Positions 24,512 through 34,000 of a stretch of DNA of 64,000 nt are shown here, piece by piece. A model generated the notes under the pieces. That model had not been told where the DNA came from, ran no database searches, and saw only the letters and a program-made list of their open reading frames with translations. The stretch lies in NCBI RefSeq assembly GCF_900249755.1, contig NZ_LT976853.1, forward strand, positions 2,825,295 through 2,889,294. The letters run 5' to 3'. The first letter of the stretch is position 1, and each line of letters begins with the position of its first letter. The stretch comes from Cupriavidus taiwanensis. GTDB taxonomy: Bacteria; Pseudomonadota; Gammaproteobacteria; Burkholderiales; Burkholderiaceae. The position numbers and the translations under genes were made by a program.

Positions 24512-26782
24512 TCAGGCGCCCTGCTTCACGCAGTCGACGAAGTACGCCTTCTTGCCGTCGACCTCGTCCTCGACCAGCCCGTGGATATCGGTCTCGAAGC
24601 CGGGGAACAGCTTGTTGAACTCGCGCGCGAACTTCAGGTATTGCACGATGGTGCGGTTGAAGCGCTCGCCCGGGATCAGCAGCGGGATGCCCGGCGGGTA
24701 CGGCGTCAGCAGGATGGCGGTGACACGGCCTTCCAGGTCGTCGACCGGCACGCGCTCGATCTCGCGGTGCGCCATCATGGCCCACGCGTCCGACGGCTTC
24801 ATCGCCGGTTCCATGTCCGACAGGTACATCTCGGTGGTTACGCGCGCCACGTCGTTGGCCTTGTACACGCTGTGGATCGCATCGCACAGGTCACGCAGGC
24901 CCATGCGTTCGTACTGCGGATACTTGGCGACGAATTCCGGCAGCACGCGCCACAGCGGCTGGTTCTGGTCGTAGTCGTCCTTGAACTGCTGCAGCTCGGT
25001 CACCAGCGAGTTCCAGCGGCCCTTGGTGATGCCGATGGTGAACATGATGAAGAACGAGTACAGCCCGGTCTTCTCGATGATGATGCCGTGCTCGGCCAGG
25101 TACTTGGTGACGATGGCCGCGGGGATGCCGCGCTCGCTGAACTCGCCGTCGACGTCCAGGCCCGGGGTGATGATGGTGGCCTTGATCGGGTCGAGCAGGT
25201 TGAAGCCGTCGGCGAGGTCGCCGAAGCCGTGCCAGCGCTCGTTGGCCTTCAGCATCCATTCTTCGCGGTCGCCGATGCCGTCTTCGATCAGCGCGTCCGG
25301 GCCCCACACCTTGAACCACCAGTCGCCGTTGTTGCCGGCCTCGTAGTCGCCCTCGACCTTGCGCATGGCGCGGCGGAAGTCCAGCGCTTCCTGGATGCTC
25401 TCTTCCACCAGCGCGGTCCCGCCCGGCGCTTCCATCATCGCCGCGGCCACGTCGCACGAGGCGATGATCGAGTACTGCGGGCTGGTCGAGGTGTGCATCA
25501 GGTACGCTTCATTGAAGCGGTAGCGGTCCAGCTTGCGCGTCTCGGAATCCTGCACCAGGATCTGCGACGCCTGCGATAGCCCGGCCAGCAGCTTGTGCGT
25601 CGACTGCGTGGCGAACACCAGCGCGTCCTTGCTGCGCGGGCGGTCCTTGCCGATCGCGTGCATGTTGCGATAGAAGTCGTGGAACGCCGCGTGCGGCAGC
25701 CAGGCTTCGTCGAAGTGCAGCGTGTCGATCTCGGCCGCCAGCATTTCCTTGATCTGCTCGGCGTTGTACAGCACGCCGTCGTAGGTGCCCTGGGTGATGG
25801 TCAGGATGCGCGGCTTCTGGTTCTTGGCCTTGCTGGCGAACGGGTGGTTGGCGATCTTCCTCTTGATCGTCTGCGGATCGAACTCGCTCTTCGGGATCGG
25901 GCCGATGATGCCGTAGTGGTTGCGCGTCGGCATCAGGAACACCGGGATCGCGCCCGTCATCATGATCGCGTGCAGGATCGACTTGTGGCAGTTGCGGTCC
26001 ACCACCACGATATCGCCCGGCGCCACGTTGGCATGCCACACCATCTTGTTCGAGGTGGAGGTGCCGTTGGTGACGAAATACATGTGGTCGGAGTTGAAGA
26101 TGCGCGCGGCATTGCGCTCCGACGCGGCCACCGGCCCGGTATGGTCCAGCAGCTGGCCCAGTTCGTCGACGGCATTGCAGACGTCGGCGCGCAGCATGTT
26201 CTCGCCGAAGAACTGGTGGAACACCTGGCCGACCGGGCTCTTCAGGAACGCCACCCCGCCCGAGTGCCCCGGGCAGTGCCACGAATACGAGCTGTCCTGC
26301 GCGTAGTCGATCAGCGCCTTGAAGAACGGCGGCGCCAGCGTGTCCAGGTAGACCTTGGCTTCGCGGATGATGTGGCGCGCCACGAACTCGGGCGTGTCCT
26401 CGAACATATGGATGAAGCCGTGCAGCTCGCGCAGGATATCGTTGGGGATATGGCGCGAGGTGCGGGTCTCGCCGTACAGGAAGATCGGCAGGTCGGAGTT
26501 GCGGCGGCGCACCTCGGTGACGAAGGCGCGCAGCTTCTCGATCGCGGCGGCCTCGAGCTCCTCGCTGTCGCTGGCGAACTCGTCGTCGTCGATCGACACG
26601 ATAAAGGTCGATGCCCGGCTGGACTGCTGGGCGAACGAGGTCAGGTCGCCATAGCTGGTCAGCCCCATGACTTCCATGCCCTCTTTCTCGATCGCCTCGG
26701 CCAGCGCGCGGATGCCGGAGCCGGAGATGTTCTCGGAGCGGAAGTCTTCGTCAATGATGATGACGGGGAAGCGGAATTTCAT
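24512..26782 (-). CDS. Ornithine/lysine/arginine decarboxylase, PLP-dependent
   Basis: 756-residue group III (fold type I) basic amino acid decarboxylase. The N-terminal receiver-like wing domain covers about residues 1-130, the PLP domain contains SWHCPGHSGG (167-176), the aspartate in FDEAWLPH (358-365) and the Schiff-base lysine Lys397 in ATQSTHKLLAG. The C-terminal domain holds TPYPPGIPLLIPGE. The exact amino acid (Arg, Lys or Orn) cannot be read from these motifs with confidence. It may serve acid resistance or polyamine formation. dcd is upstream in the same direction, 147 bases away across a nested hairpin. Confidence 0.93.
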   Translation of the reverse strand: MKFRFPVIIIDEDFRSENISGSGIRALAEAIEKEGMEVMGLTSYGDLTSFAQQSSRASTFIVSIDDDEFASDSEELEAAAIEKLRAFVTEVRRRNSDLPIFLYGETRTSRHIPNDILRELHGFIHMFEDTPEFVARHIIREAKVYLDTLAPPFFKALIDYAQDSSYSWHCPGHSGGVAFLKSPVGQVFHQFFGENMLRADVCNAVDELGQLLDHTGPVAASERNAARIFNSDHMYFVTNGTSTSNKMVWHANVAPGDIVVVDRNCHKSILHAIMMTGAIPVFLMPTRNHYGIIGPIPKSEFDPQTIKRKIANHPFASKAKNQKPRILTITQGTYDGVLYNAEQIKEMLAAEIDTLHFDEAWLPHAAFHDFYRNMHAIGKDRPRSKDALVFATQSTHKLLAGLSQASQILVQDSETRKLDRYRFNEAYLMHTSTSPQYSIIASCDVAAAMMEAPGGTALVEESIQEALDFRRAMRKVEGDYEAGNNGDWWFKVWGPDALIEDGIGDREEWMLKANERWHGFGDLADGFNLLDPIKATIITPGLDVDGEFSERGIPAAIVTKYLAEHGIIIEKTGLYSFFIMFTIGITKGRWNSLVTELQQFKDDYDQNQPLWRVLPEFVAKYPQYERMGLRDLCDAIHSVYKANDVARVTTEMYLSDMEPAMKPSDAWAMMAHREIERVPVDDLEGRVTAILLTPYPPGIPLLIPGERFNRTIVQYLKFAREFNKLFPGFETDIHGLVEDEVDGKKAYFVDCVKQGA

Positions 26783-26819
26783 CGGGCATCCTTGATGGAA
26801 AGCAGGACATAAAGGACTT

Positions 26820-26866
26820 GAGCCACATGGCCCGCAGGGGTTCCCTGCGACGGCGGCATGTGGCTC
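26820..26866. promoter_or_regulatory. Nested hairpin between dcd and decarboxylase gene
   Basis: Outer arms GAGCCACATG / CATGTGGCTC (26820-26829, 26857-26866) enclose an inner perfect stem CGCAGGG / CCCTGCG (26833-26839, 26843-26849). It lies in the leader of the decarboxylase gene. No T-run follows on the minus strand, so a terminator is less likely than a leader structure or a protein site. Confidence 0.5.
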
Positions 26867-26929
26867 TCACGTCAGGTTTGGCGGCCCTGGCAGGCTCGCC
26901 GTGCCGGCAAACGCCGGATTGTAATGCGC

Positions 26930-27496
26930 TCAGGTCTTCGGCAGTGTGACACCGTGCTGGCCCTGGTACTTGCCGCCCCGGTCGGCGTACGAGGTCTCGC
27001 AGATCTCGTCGCTTTCGAAAAACAATACCTGGGCGCAGCCCTCGCCGGCGTAGATCTTGGCCGGCAGCGGCGTGGTGTTCGAAAACTCCAGCGTCACATA
27101 GCCTTCCCATTCCGGCTCGAATGGCGTCACGTTGACGATGATGCCGCAGCGGGCGTAGGTGCTCTTGCCCAGGCAGATGGTCAGCACGCTGCGCGGGATG
27201 CGGAAGTATTCCATCGTGCGCGCCAGCGCGAACGAATTGGGCGGGATGATGCAGACCTCGCCCTTGAAGTCGACGAATGACTTCTCGTCGAAGTTCTTCG
27301 GGTCGACGATGGTGCTGTTGATATTGGTGAAGATCTTGAATTCGTCGGCGCAGCGGATGTCGTAGCCGTAGCTCGAGGTGCCGTACGACACGATCTTGCG
27401 GCCGTCGGCCTCCCGGACCTGGCCTGGCTCGAACGGCTCGATCATGCCGTGCTGCTCCGCCATGCGGCGGATCCATTTGTCAGATTTGATGCTCAT
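26930..27496 (-). CDS. dcd: dCTP deaminase
   Basis: 188-residue trimeric enzyme converting dCTP to dUTP, the main source of dUMP for thymidylate synthesis in proteobacteria. Family motifs are visible: [61 protein letters not shown] (with the catalytic Glu in EPEWEG) and [14 protein letters not shown] at the end. The start [13 protein letters not shown] is the normal one. It sits between the formate dehydrogenase region and the decarboxylase gene, apparently as its own unit. Confidence 0.97.
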   Translation of the reverse strand: MSIKSDKWIRRMAEQHGMIEPFEPGQVREADGRKIVSYGTSSYGYDIRCADEFKIFTNINSTIVDPKNFDEKSFVDFKGEVCIIPPNSFALARTMEYFRIPRSVLTICLGKSTYARCGIIVNVTPFEPEWEGYVTLEFSNTTPLPAKIYAGEGCAQVLFFESDEICETSYADRGGKYQGQHGVTLPKT

Positions 27497-27588
27497 AAGG
27501 TTGGGAGGATAGACGGCTCGGAGTGCGCCGCATTGTACAACCAATCGACGCGCGCCCCTCAAGCGCGGAACGGCCACTCAAGTGGCCG

Positions 27589-28419
27589 CTACGCCACTAC
27601 ATCTTCGGGCAGTCGGTGGCGGAAGCGCTCGCGCCCGGTATAGAGCAGGAAATGCTTGCCGGTGCAGCGCGCAAACAGCGTCAGGTTGACGCGCCGCGCC
27701 ATCTGGTAGCCCATCTGCGTCACGCCCGAGCGCGACAGCAGGAACGGGATGCCCATCTGCGCGCCCTTGATCACCATTTCGGAAGTCAGGCGCCCGGTGG
27801 TGTAGAAAATCTTGTCGCCGCCGCCCATCCCTTCCAGCCACATGCGCCCGGCAATGGCATCGACGGCATTGTGGCGGCCGACGTCCTCGACGAACATCAG
27901 CAGCTCGGTGCCCTGGAACAGCGCGCAGCCATGCACCGACCCGGCCTGCTTGTACACCGACTGCTGCAGCCGGATGGTGTCGATGATGCCGTACAGGGTG
28001 TCCTGATCGAGCGTGGCGCCGGCCGGCAGCCGGATGCTGTCGACCTCGTCCAGCAGCGAGCCGAACACCGTGCCCTGGCCGCAGCCCGTGGTGACCACGC
28101 GGCGCGCGGTGCGCTCTTCGATGCGGTCGACGCCGGTGCGGGTGGTCACGGCGGCCGATTCGGTTTCCCAGTCGACCTGCACCGCGGCGATGTCCTCGAT
28201 CGATTCGACCAGGCGCTGGTTGCGCAGGTAGCCCAGCACCAGGTGCTCGGGCGCGCCGCCCAGCGTCATCAGCGTGACCAGTTCGCGCTTGTCGAGATAG
28301 ACCGTCAGCGGCCGCTCGCCCGGCAGGTAGGCCGCGCGCACGCGGCCTTGCTCGTCGACGACTTCAACCTCTTCGATCAGGGGAACGGCTGCCTGGGTAA
28401 GCTCGGGACGCAAGGTCAT
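27589..28419 (-). CDS. fdhD: Formate dehydrogenase accessory sulfurtransferase FdhD
   Basis: 276-residue FdhD-family protein that delivers sulfur to the Mo-bis-MGD cofactor before insertion into formate dehydrogenase. Seen: VTTGCGQGTVFG around Cys113, GSVHGCALFQ, VEDVGRHNAVDAIAG and YTTGRLTSEMVIKGAQMGIPFLLSRSG, all family blocks. The usual CxxC pair is reduced to one cysteine, with Gly at position 116. It is the last gene of the formate dehydrogenase region, 55 bases after the small exported protein gene. Confidence 0.95.
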   Translation of the reverse strand: MTLRPELTQAAVPLIEEVEVVDEQGRVRAAYLPGERPLTVYLDKRELVTLMTLGGAPEHLVLGYLRNQRLVESIEDIAAVQVDWETESAAVTTRTGVDRIEERTARRVVTTGCGQGTVFGSLLDEVDSIRLPAGATLDQDTLYGIIDTIRLQQSVYKQAGSVHGCALFQGTELLMFVEDVGRHNAVDAIAGRMWLEGMGGGDKIFYTTGRLTSEMVIKGAQMGIPFLLSRSGVTQMGYQMARRVNLTLFARCTGKHFLLYTGRERFRHRLPEDVVA

Positions 28420-28474
28420 GTCGAGGGACTCGGGGCTGCGGGTGAAGCCCCGAGCGGCATGCAGGGGGCAGGAG

Positions 28475-28840
28475 TTACGGCGCCTTTGCGGACGATTGTA
28501 CCGCGCCCGCTGCCGGCGCACCGGCGGTGCCGGCGATGGCCGGGGCCGCGGCAGTGGCCGCGAACGGTCCCGGATCGGCGCAGGCGGCGGTCTGCACCGG
28601 CTCGCGCGCCGCTTGCCCGTGGGCCTTGCGGTCGGCAAGGTAACGCGTGGCAACCTTGTCCTGGGCGCGGCACAGCTGGTAGGCCGCGACCTTGTCGGAC
28701 CAGGCGGCGCGCGCCTTCGTTTCGGCGGCCCTGGCCTGCTGGGCTTCGGTCGGCGCGGGCAGCTTGGCCAGCGCGCCCGGGGCGAAGGCCGCGCCGGCAG
28801 CAGCGGCGGCTACGGCGATCAGCGTCAGGATGCGTGTCAT
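28475..28840 (-). CDS. Small exported protein of the formate dehydrogenase region
   Basis: 121-residue protein with a clear Sec signal peptide (MTRILTLIAVAAAAAGAAFAPGALA, cleavage likely after residue 25). The mature part has a helical stretch with two cysteines (YQLCRAQDK and TAACADPG) and an Ala/Pro-rich tail. No family recognised. It lies 33 bases after the cytochrome b subunit gene and before fdhD, so it is probably co-expressed with the periplasm-facing dehydrogenase. The two cysteines could form a disulfide or bind a cofactor, but this is speculation. Confidence 0.75.
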   Translation of the reverse strand: MTRILTLIAVAAAAAGAAFAPGALAKLPAPTEAQQARAAETKARAAWSDKVAAYQLCRAQDKVATRYLADRKAHGQAAREPVQTAACADPGPFAATAAAPAIAGTAGAPAAGAVQSSAKAP

Positions 28841-28873
28841 CGTCAGACCTTCTTATTTGTCGTGGGGCCCGCT

Positions 28874-30094
28874 TCAGGCTTCACCGGGACTATGGCGCGC
28901 CGGCCGAGTCGCGGCGGCATCGGGGCTGGCCGAACGCTGGGCCGGGATCTTGCCGGACTTGATGTCGTCGTACCAGAGCTCGTGGTGCTCCCTGGCCCAG
29001 GCCTCGTCGACCCAGCCATCGCGCATGGCGCGATACGCGCCTTCCATGCCGATGGTGCCCATATAGATATGGCCGCACGCCATCGCAATCATCAGCACCG
29101 CCGAGATCCCGTGGATCACGTTGGCGATCTGCATGGTGGCGCGGTAGTAGTCCATGCCGGGCACGATCATGTCGAGCACCCAGCCCGATGCCGACAGCAC
29201 CAGCCCGAACACGAACACGCCCACCCAGAACCACATCTTCTCGCCGGCGTTGAAGCGCCCGCTCGGCACGTGCTTGCCGGAGGCCAGCCCGCCCAGGCTG
29301 GTGACCCAGCGCACGTCGTCGCGGCTGGGCAGGTTGTCGCGCAGGAACACCACGAAGGCGACGATCACCGACAGCGTGAAGATCGGCCCGACCACGTTGT
29401 GCAGGTTCTTCAGGATGTAGCTGAGCCAGCCGAACAGCATATGGCCCATCAGCGGCAGCAGGAAATGCTTGCCCAGCAGCATCACGATGCCCGACACCGC
29501 CAGCACCACGAAGGAAATCGCCATGGTCCAGTGCACGATGCGCTCGAGCGGCGTAAAGCGCTCGATCATGCGGCCGGTCTTGGGCGTGCGCAGCGGGATG
29601 GTGCCGCGCCACAGGAAGAAGCCGAGGATCGCCACCGGCACGATCAGCAGCAGCCAGCCGCCCCAGACCGTGATGACGCCGTTGCGGAACAGCCGCCACG
29701 ACTGGCCGGTGCGCTGGATCAGCACGCCGGCTTCCTTGTCGGGCAGGCTGCTGTAGTGGCGCTGGTCGGAATTGACCTCGCGCCACATCGGCGCATTGTT
29801 GCCCGGCTGCGTCACGCTGCGCTGCTGCTGCGACCTGGCCTCGGCGGCGATATCGCGCGGCGGGATGTTGAAGATGTTCTCGGACGCAATGCCGGCCAGC
29901 GGCTGCGCCGGATGCGTGGCCGGGTTGTTGGCGTCGGCGCTGGCCGAGGCGGTCGCCGGTCCCGTCGACGGTCCTGGCGCCGGGGCCGGCGCCTGCGCGG
30001 CGGCATGGCCGGCCACGGCCATCAGCGCCAGCGCTCCAGCGGCGAGCCAGCCACGCCAGCCTGCGGCGCGGCATCGATTGTGCGACGGCGTCAT
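28874..30094 (-). CDS. fdhC: Formate dehydrogenase cytochrome b subunit (gamma)
   Basis: 406-residue membrane subunit that carries electrons from the Fe-S subunit to quinone. An N-terminal signal-like segment and an Ala/Pro-rich region (about 1-65) precede a first membrane helix (about 140-160), followed by the four-helix cytochrome b561-type core. Heme-ligand histidines are expected in LERIVHWTMAISF, LKNLHNVVGPIF, NVIHGISAVLM and ACGHIYMGT. It is longer than the E. coli FdnI/FdoI subunit (about 210), as in the FdhC type of beta-proteobacteria. GGAGGGGCT stands before the chosen ATG; a start 13 codons earlier lacks such a site. Confidence 0.93.
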   Translation of the reverse strand: MTPSHNRCRAAGWRGWLAAGALALMAVAGHAAAQAPAPAPGPSTGPATASASADANNPATHPAQPLAGIASENIFNIPPRDIAAEARSQQQRSVTQPGNNAPMWREVNSDQRHYSSLPDKEAGVLIQRTGQSWRLFRNGVITVWGGWLLLIVPVAILGFFLWRGTIPLRTPKTGRMIERFTPLERIVHWTMAISFVVLAVSGIVMLLGKHFLLPLMGHMLFGWLSYILKNLHNVVGPIFTLSVIVAFVVFLRDNLPSRDDVRWVTSLGGLASGKHVPSGRFNAGEKMWFWVGVFVFGLVLSASGWVLDMIVPGMDYYRATMQIANVIHGISAVLMIAMACGHIYMGTIGMEGAYRAMRDGWVDEAWAREHHELWYDDIKSGKIPAQRSASPDAAATRPARHSPGEA

Positions 30095-30143
30095 AGCCCC
30101 TCCTTCAGTTCCCGGATACCGGGAAGTCCCCACGGCGGCGCGC

Positions 30144-30380
30144 TCATTGCACCCGGGTGTACTCGTTCTGCAACTGGTTGCGCTGGCGGATCTGGTTGTC
30201 CCAGCTGGTGCGGTCGCCCGCGGTCCAGCCCTTGGCCACGAACGGATCGTCCGGCGCCCCCTGGAAGGCCTGGGCGTCGGCCTTGCGGTGCGACGGGCCG
30301 ATGGTCTGCGGCTTTTCGCCGCACGCCGCCAGCAGCACGCCGCACAGCGACATCAGTGCAACGACGCGGATGCGATTCAT
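30144..30380 (-). CDS. Small lipoprotein in formate dehydrogenase operon
   Basis: 78-residue predicted lipoprotein with signal MNRIRVVALMSLCGVLLAACG; the lipobox LLAAC places the lipidated cysteine at residue 20. The rest is hydrophilic (SHRKADAQAFQGAPDDPFVAKGWTAGDRTSWDNQIRQRNQLQNEY). Its ATG overlaps the end of the Fe-S subunit gene by 4 bases, so it is translated with it. Function unknown; location suggests a role at the periplasmic side of the membrane complex. Confidence 0.85.
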   Translation of the reverse strand: MNRIRVVALMSLCGVLLAACGEKPQTIGPSHRKADAQAFQGAPDDPFVAKGWTAGDRTSWDNQIRQRNQLQNEYTRVQ

Positions 30381-31063
30381 GACGCTTTCCCTCCCGCAGG
30401 TGCTGTGGCTGCCGGCGGGGCCGGCGTCGGCGCGGCCGGCTGCGGCGCTGGCGCGGGCTTCGCGCCGGCCTGCTGGGCGTTGCCATAGGCCGTGCCCCAG
30501 CCGAACACGTCGCCGCCGGTGCCGCGCTTGATCACGCGGTTGCGCAGGATGTCGGCAATCACGTCGCCGTCGCCGCCCAGCAGCGCCTTGGTCGAGCACA
30601 TCTCGGCGCACAGCGGCAGCTTGCCTTCGGCGAGCCGGTTGCGGCCGTACTTCTCGAACTCGGCTTCCGAGCCGTTCTTTTCCGGCCCGCCGGCGCAGAA
30701 GGTGCACTTGTCCATCTTGCCGCGCACGCCGAAGGTGCCGGTCGACGGAAACTGCGGCGCGCCGAACGGGCAGGCATAGGAGCAGTAGCCGCAGCCGATG
30801 CAGACGTCCTTGTCGTGCAGCACCACGCCGTCCTCGGTGCGGTAGAAGCAGTCGACCGGGCAGACCGCCATGCAGGGCGCGTCCGAGCAGTGCATGCAGG
30901 CCACCGAGATCGATTTCTCGGCGCCGACCATGCCGTCGTTGACCGTGACCACGCGGCGCCGGTTCACCCCCCAGGGCACCTCGTGCTCGTTCTTGCAGGC
31001 GGTGACGCAGCTGTTGCACTCGATGCAGCGCTCGGCGTCACAGATAAATTTCATGCGTGCCAT
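30377..31063 (-). CDS. fdhB: Formate dehydrogenase iron-sulfur subunit (beta)
   Basis: 228-residue ferredoxin-type subunit with the cysteine clusters of four [4Fe-4S] centres: CIECNSCVTACKNEH near residue 13, CMHCSDAPCMAVCP, CIGCGYCSYACPFGAP, and CTFCAGG with a distant CAEMC. It links the catalytic subunit to the cytochrome b subunit. The C-terminal 40 residues are Ala/Pro-rich and no membrane anchor is visible, unlike E. coli FdnH. It starts 15 bases after the catalytic subunit stop. Confidence 0.95.
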   Translation of the reverse strand: MARMKFICDAERCIECNSCVTACKNEHEVPWGVNRRRVVTVNDGMVGAEKSISVACMHCSDAPCMAVCPVDCFYRTEDGVVLHDKDVCIGCGYCSYACPFGAPQFPSTGTFGVRGKMDKCTFCAGGPEKNGSEAEFEKYGRNRLAEGKLPLCAEMCSTKALLGGDGDVIADILRNRVIKRGTGGDVFGWGTAYGNAQQAGAKPAPAPQPAAPTPAPPAATAPAGGKAS

Positions 31064-31078
31064 GGTGTCCCTCTGCGC

Positions 31079-34000
31079 TTAGGCAAACCGCTCGATCTGG
31101 CAAATGGTGGTCTTGGTTTCCTGCATCATCGTCACCGAGTCATAGCCATACGTGGTGGCGGTATTGACCGCTTCGCCACGCACCACCGGCATCGCGCCCT
31201 CGGGGTAGTAGTCCTTCAGGTCCTTGCCCTGCCACCAGCCAGAGAAGTGGAACGGGACAAAGGCGGTATCCGGCCCGACCCGCTCGGTGACCAGCGCGCG
31301 CACCTTCAGCCGGGCGCCGGTAGGGGTCTTGACCCAGCAGAAGTCGCCGTTGCGGATGCCGCGGTCGGACGCCGCGCGCGGGTTGATCTCGACGAAGTTC
31401 TCCTGCTGCAGTTCCGCCAGCCACGGATTGGAACGGGTTTCCTCGCCCCCGCCCTCGTATTCGACCAGCCGCCCGGAGGTCAGGATGATCGGGAACTTCT
31501 CGGCCACCTTGTTCTCGAGGTTGCGCTGCTGCACCGACTTGTACAGCGTCGGCAGCCGCCAGAACGCCATCTTGTCGTCGTGGGTCGGGTACTTGACGAC
31601 CATGTCGGGGCGCGTGGAATACAGCGGCTCGCGGTGCTGCGGAATCGGGTCCGGGAAGTTCCACACCACCGCGCGCGCCTTGGCGTTGCCGAACGGGTGG
31701 CAGCCATGGTTCTTCATCACCACGCGCTGGATGCCGCCGGACAGGTCGGTCTTCCAGTTCTTGCCCTCGGCCTTGGCCTTCTCGGCATCGGTCAGGTCGT
31801 CCCACCAGCCCAGCTTCTTCAGCAGCACGTGGTCGAACTCGGGGTAACCGGTGGTGATTTCCGCGCCCAGCGAATACGAACCGTCTTCGGCCAGCAGGTT
31901 GACGCCGTCGCGCTCCACGCCGAAGTTGGCGCGGAAGTTGCCGCCGCCGTCCATCACGTGCTTGGTGGTGTCGTACAGGTTGGGCGAGCCCGGGTGCTTC
32001 AGTTCCGGCGTGCCGTAGCACGGCCATGGCAGCCCGAAGTAGTCGCCGGTCAGGTCGTAGCCGGTGACCGGGTCCTTGCCTGCCTTGCAGCGCAGCGTCT
32101 TGACGTCGAACATCTGCATATTGCGCATATGCGACTTAAGACGTTCAGGCGACTGGCCGGTGTAGCCGATGGTCCAGTTGCTGGCGTTGATCTCGCGCAG
32201 GATCGATTCCGGCTCCGGCTCCATCCAGGTCCGGCCGGCGCGCTTGACCTCGATCATCTTGTAGTTCTTCGACAGCTCCTTGCCGAAGCCGAGCTTGTCG
32301 GCAAACGCCTGCATCAGCGTGTGGTCGGGCATCGATTCGAACAGCGGTTCGATCACCTTCTCGCGCCATTGCAGCGAACGGTTCGACGCCGTGCACGAGC
32401 CCGAGGTCTCGAATTGCGTGCAGGCCGGCAGCAGGTACACCGCGCGGTTGGGGTTGACCTTGTCGCCCTCGGCCGGCGGCATGTTGGCCATGGCCGCGGT
32501 CGCCGACGGGTACGGGTCGACCACCACCAGCAGGTCGAGCTTGTCGAGCGCCTTCTTCATTTCCAGGCCGCGCGTCTGCGAGTTCGGGGCATGGCCCCAG
32601 AAGAACACGCCGCGCACGTTGTTGTCCTGGTCGATCAGCTCGTTCTTCTCGGTGACGATATCGATCCAGCGCGACACCGTGGTGCCGGACTTTTCCATCA
32701 TCGCCTGCGAGACGAACTGCTTCTTGATCCATTCGTAGTCCACGCCCCACACCGCCGCGTAGTGCTTCCACGCGCCGGTGGCCAAGCCGTAGTAGCCCGG
32801 CAGCGAGTCGGGGTTGGGGCCGACGTCGGTGGCGCCCTGCACGTTGTCGTGGCCGCGGAAGATGTTGGCGCCGCCGCCCGCCACGCCGATATTGCCCAGC
32901 GCCAGCTGCACGATGCACGACGCGCGCACGATGGCGTTGCCGATGGTGTGCTGGGTCTGGCCCATGCACCACACCAGCGTGCTCGGGCGGTTCTTGGCCA
33001 TGGTCTCGGCGACCAGGTAGACCTGCGCCTCGGGCACGCCGGTCACTTCCTCGACCTTGTCGGGCGTCCACTTGGCCAGCACTTCTTCCTTGACCTTGTC
33101 CATGCCGTAGACGCGGTCGTTCAGGAACTTCTGGTCTTCCCAGCCGTTCTTGAAGATGTGGTACAGCACGCCGAACAGGAAGGCGATATCGGTGCCCGAG
33201 CGGATCCGCACATAGTGGTGCGCCTTGGCCGCGGTGCGCGTGAAACGCGGATCGACCACGATCACCTTGCAGCCGTTCTCCTTGGCATGCAGCAGGTGCA
33301 GCATCGACACCGGGTGCGCCTCGGCCGCGTTGGAGCCGATATAGAGAGCTGCCTTCGAGTTCTGCATATCGTTGTACGAGTTGGTCATCGCACCGTAGCC
33401 CCAGGTGTTGGCCACGCCCGCCACCGTGGTGGAGTGGCAGATGCGCGCCTGGTGGTCGGTGTTGTTGGTGCCGAAGAACGACACCCACTTGCGCATCAGG
33501 TAGGACTGCTCGTTGCTGTGCTTGGATGAGCCGACGAAGAACATCGAGTCCGGGCCGGTCTGCTGGCGGATCTCTTTCATCTTCGCGGTGATCTCGTCCA
33601 GCGCCTGGTCCCAGCCGATGCGCTGGTACTTGCCGTTGACCAGCTTCATCGGGTACTTGAGCCGGTACTCGCCGTGGCCGTGCTCGCGCAGCGCGGCGCC
33701 CTTGGCGCAGTGCGCGCCCATGTTCAGCGGCGAATCGAACACCGGCTCCTGACGGATCCACACGCCGTTCTGCACCACCGCGTCGACCGCGCAGCCGACC
33801 GAGCAATGGCCGCACACGGTGCGCCGGACCACGATGCCGTTCTTGCCGTCGGCGGCGGCGCCCTTCTTGTCGTCGGCGGCGTCGGCCTTGCGCAGCAGCG
33901 TCAGCTGCCCGGCCGCCAGGCCGGCGCCGACACCGATGCCGGAGCGCTTGAGGAAGCCGCGGCGGTCCATGGTGGGCATGGCGCCCGCCAGGCTGGCCGC

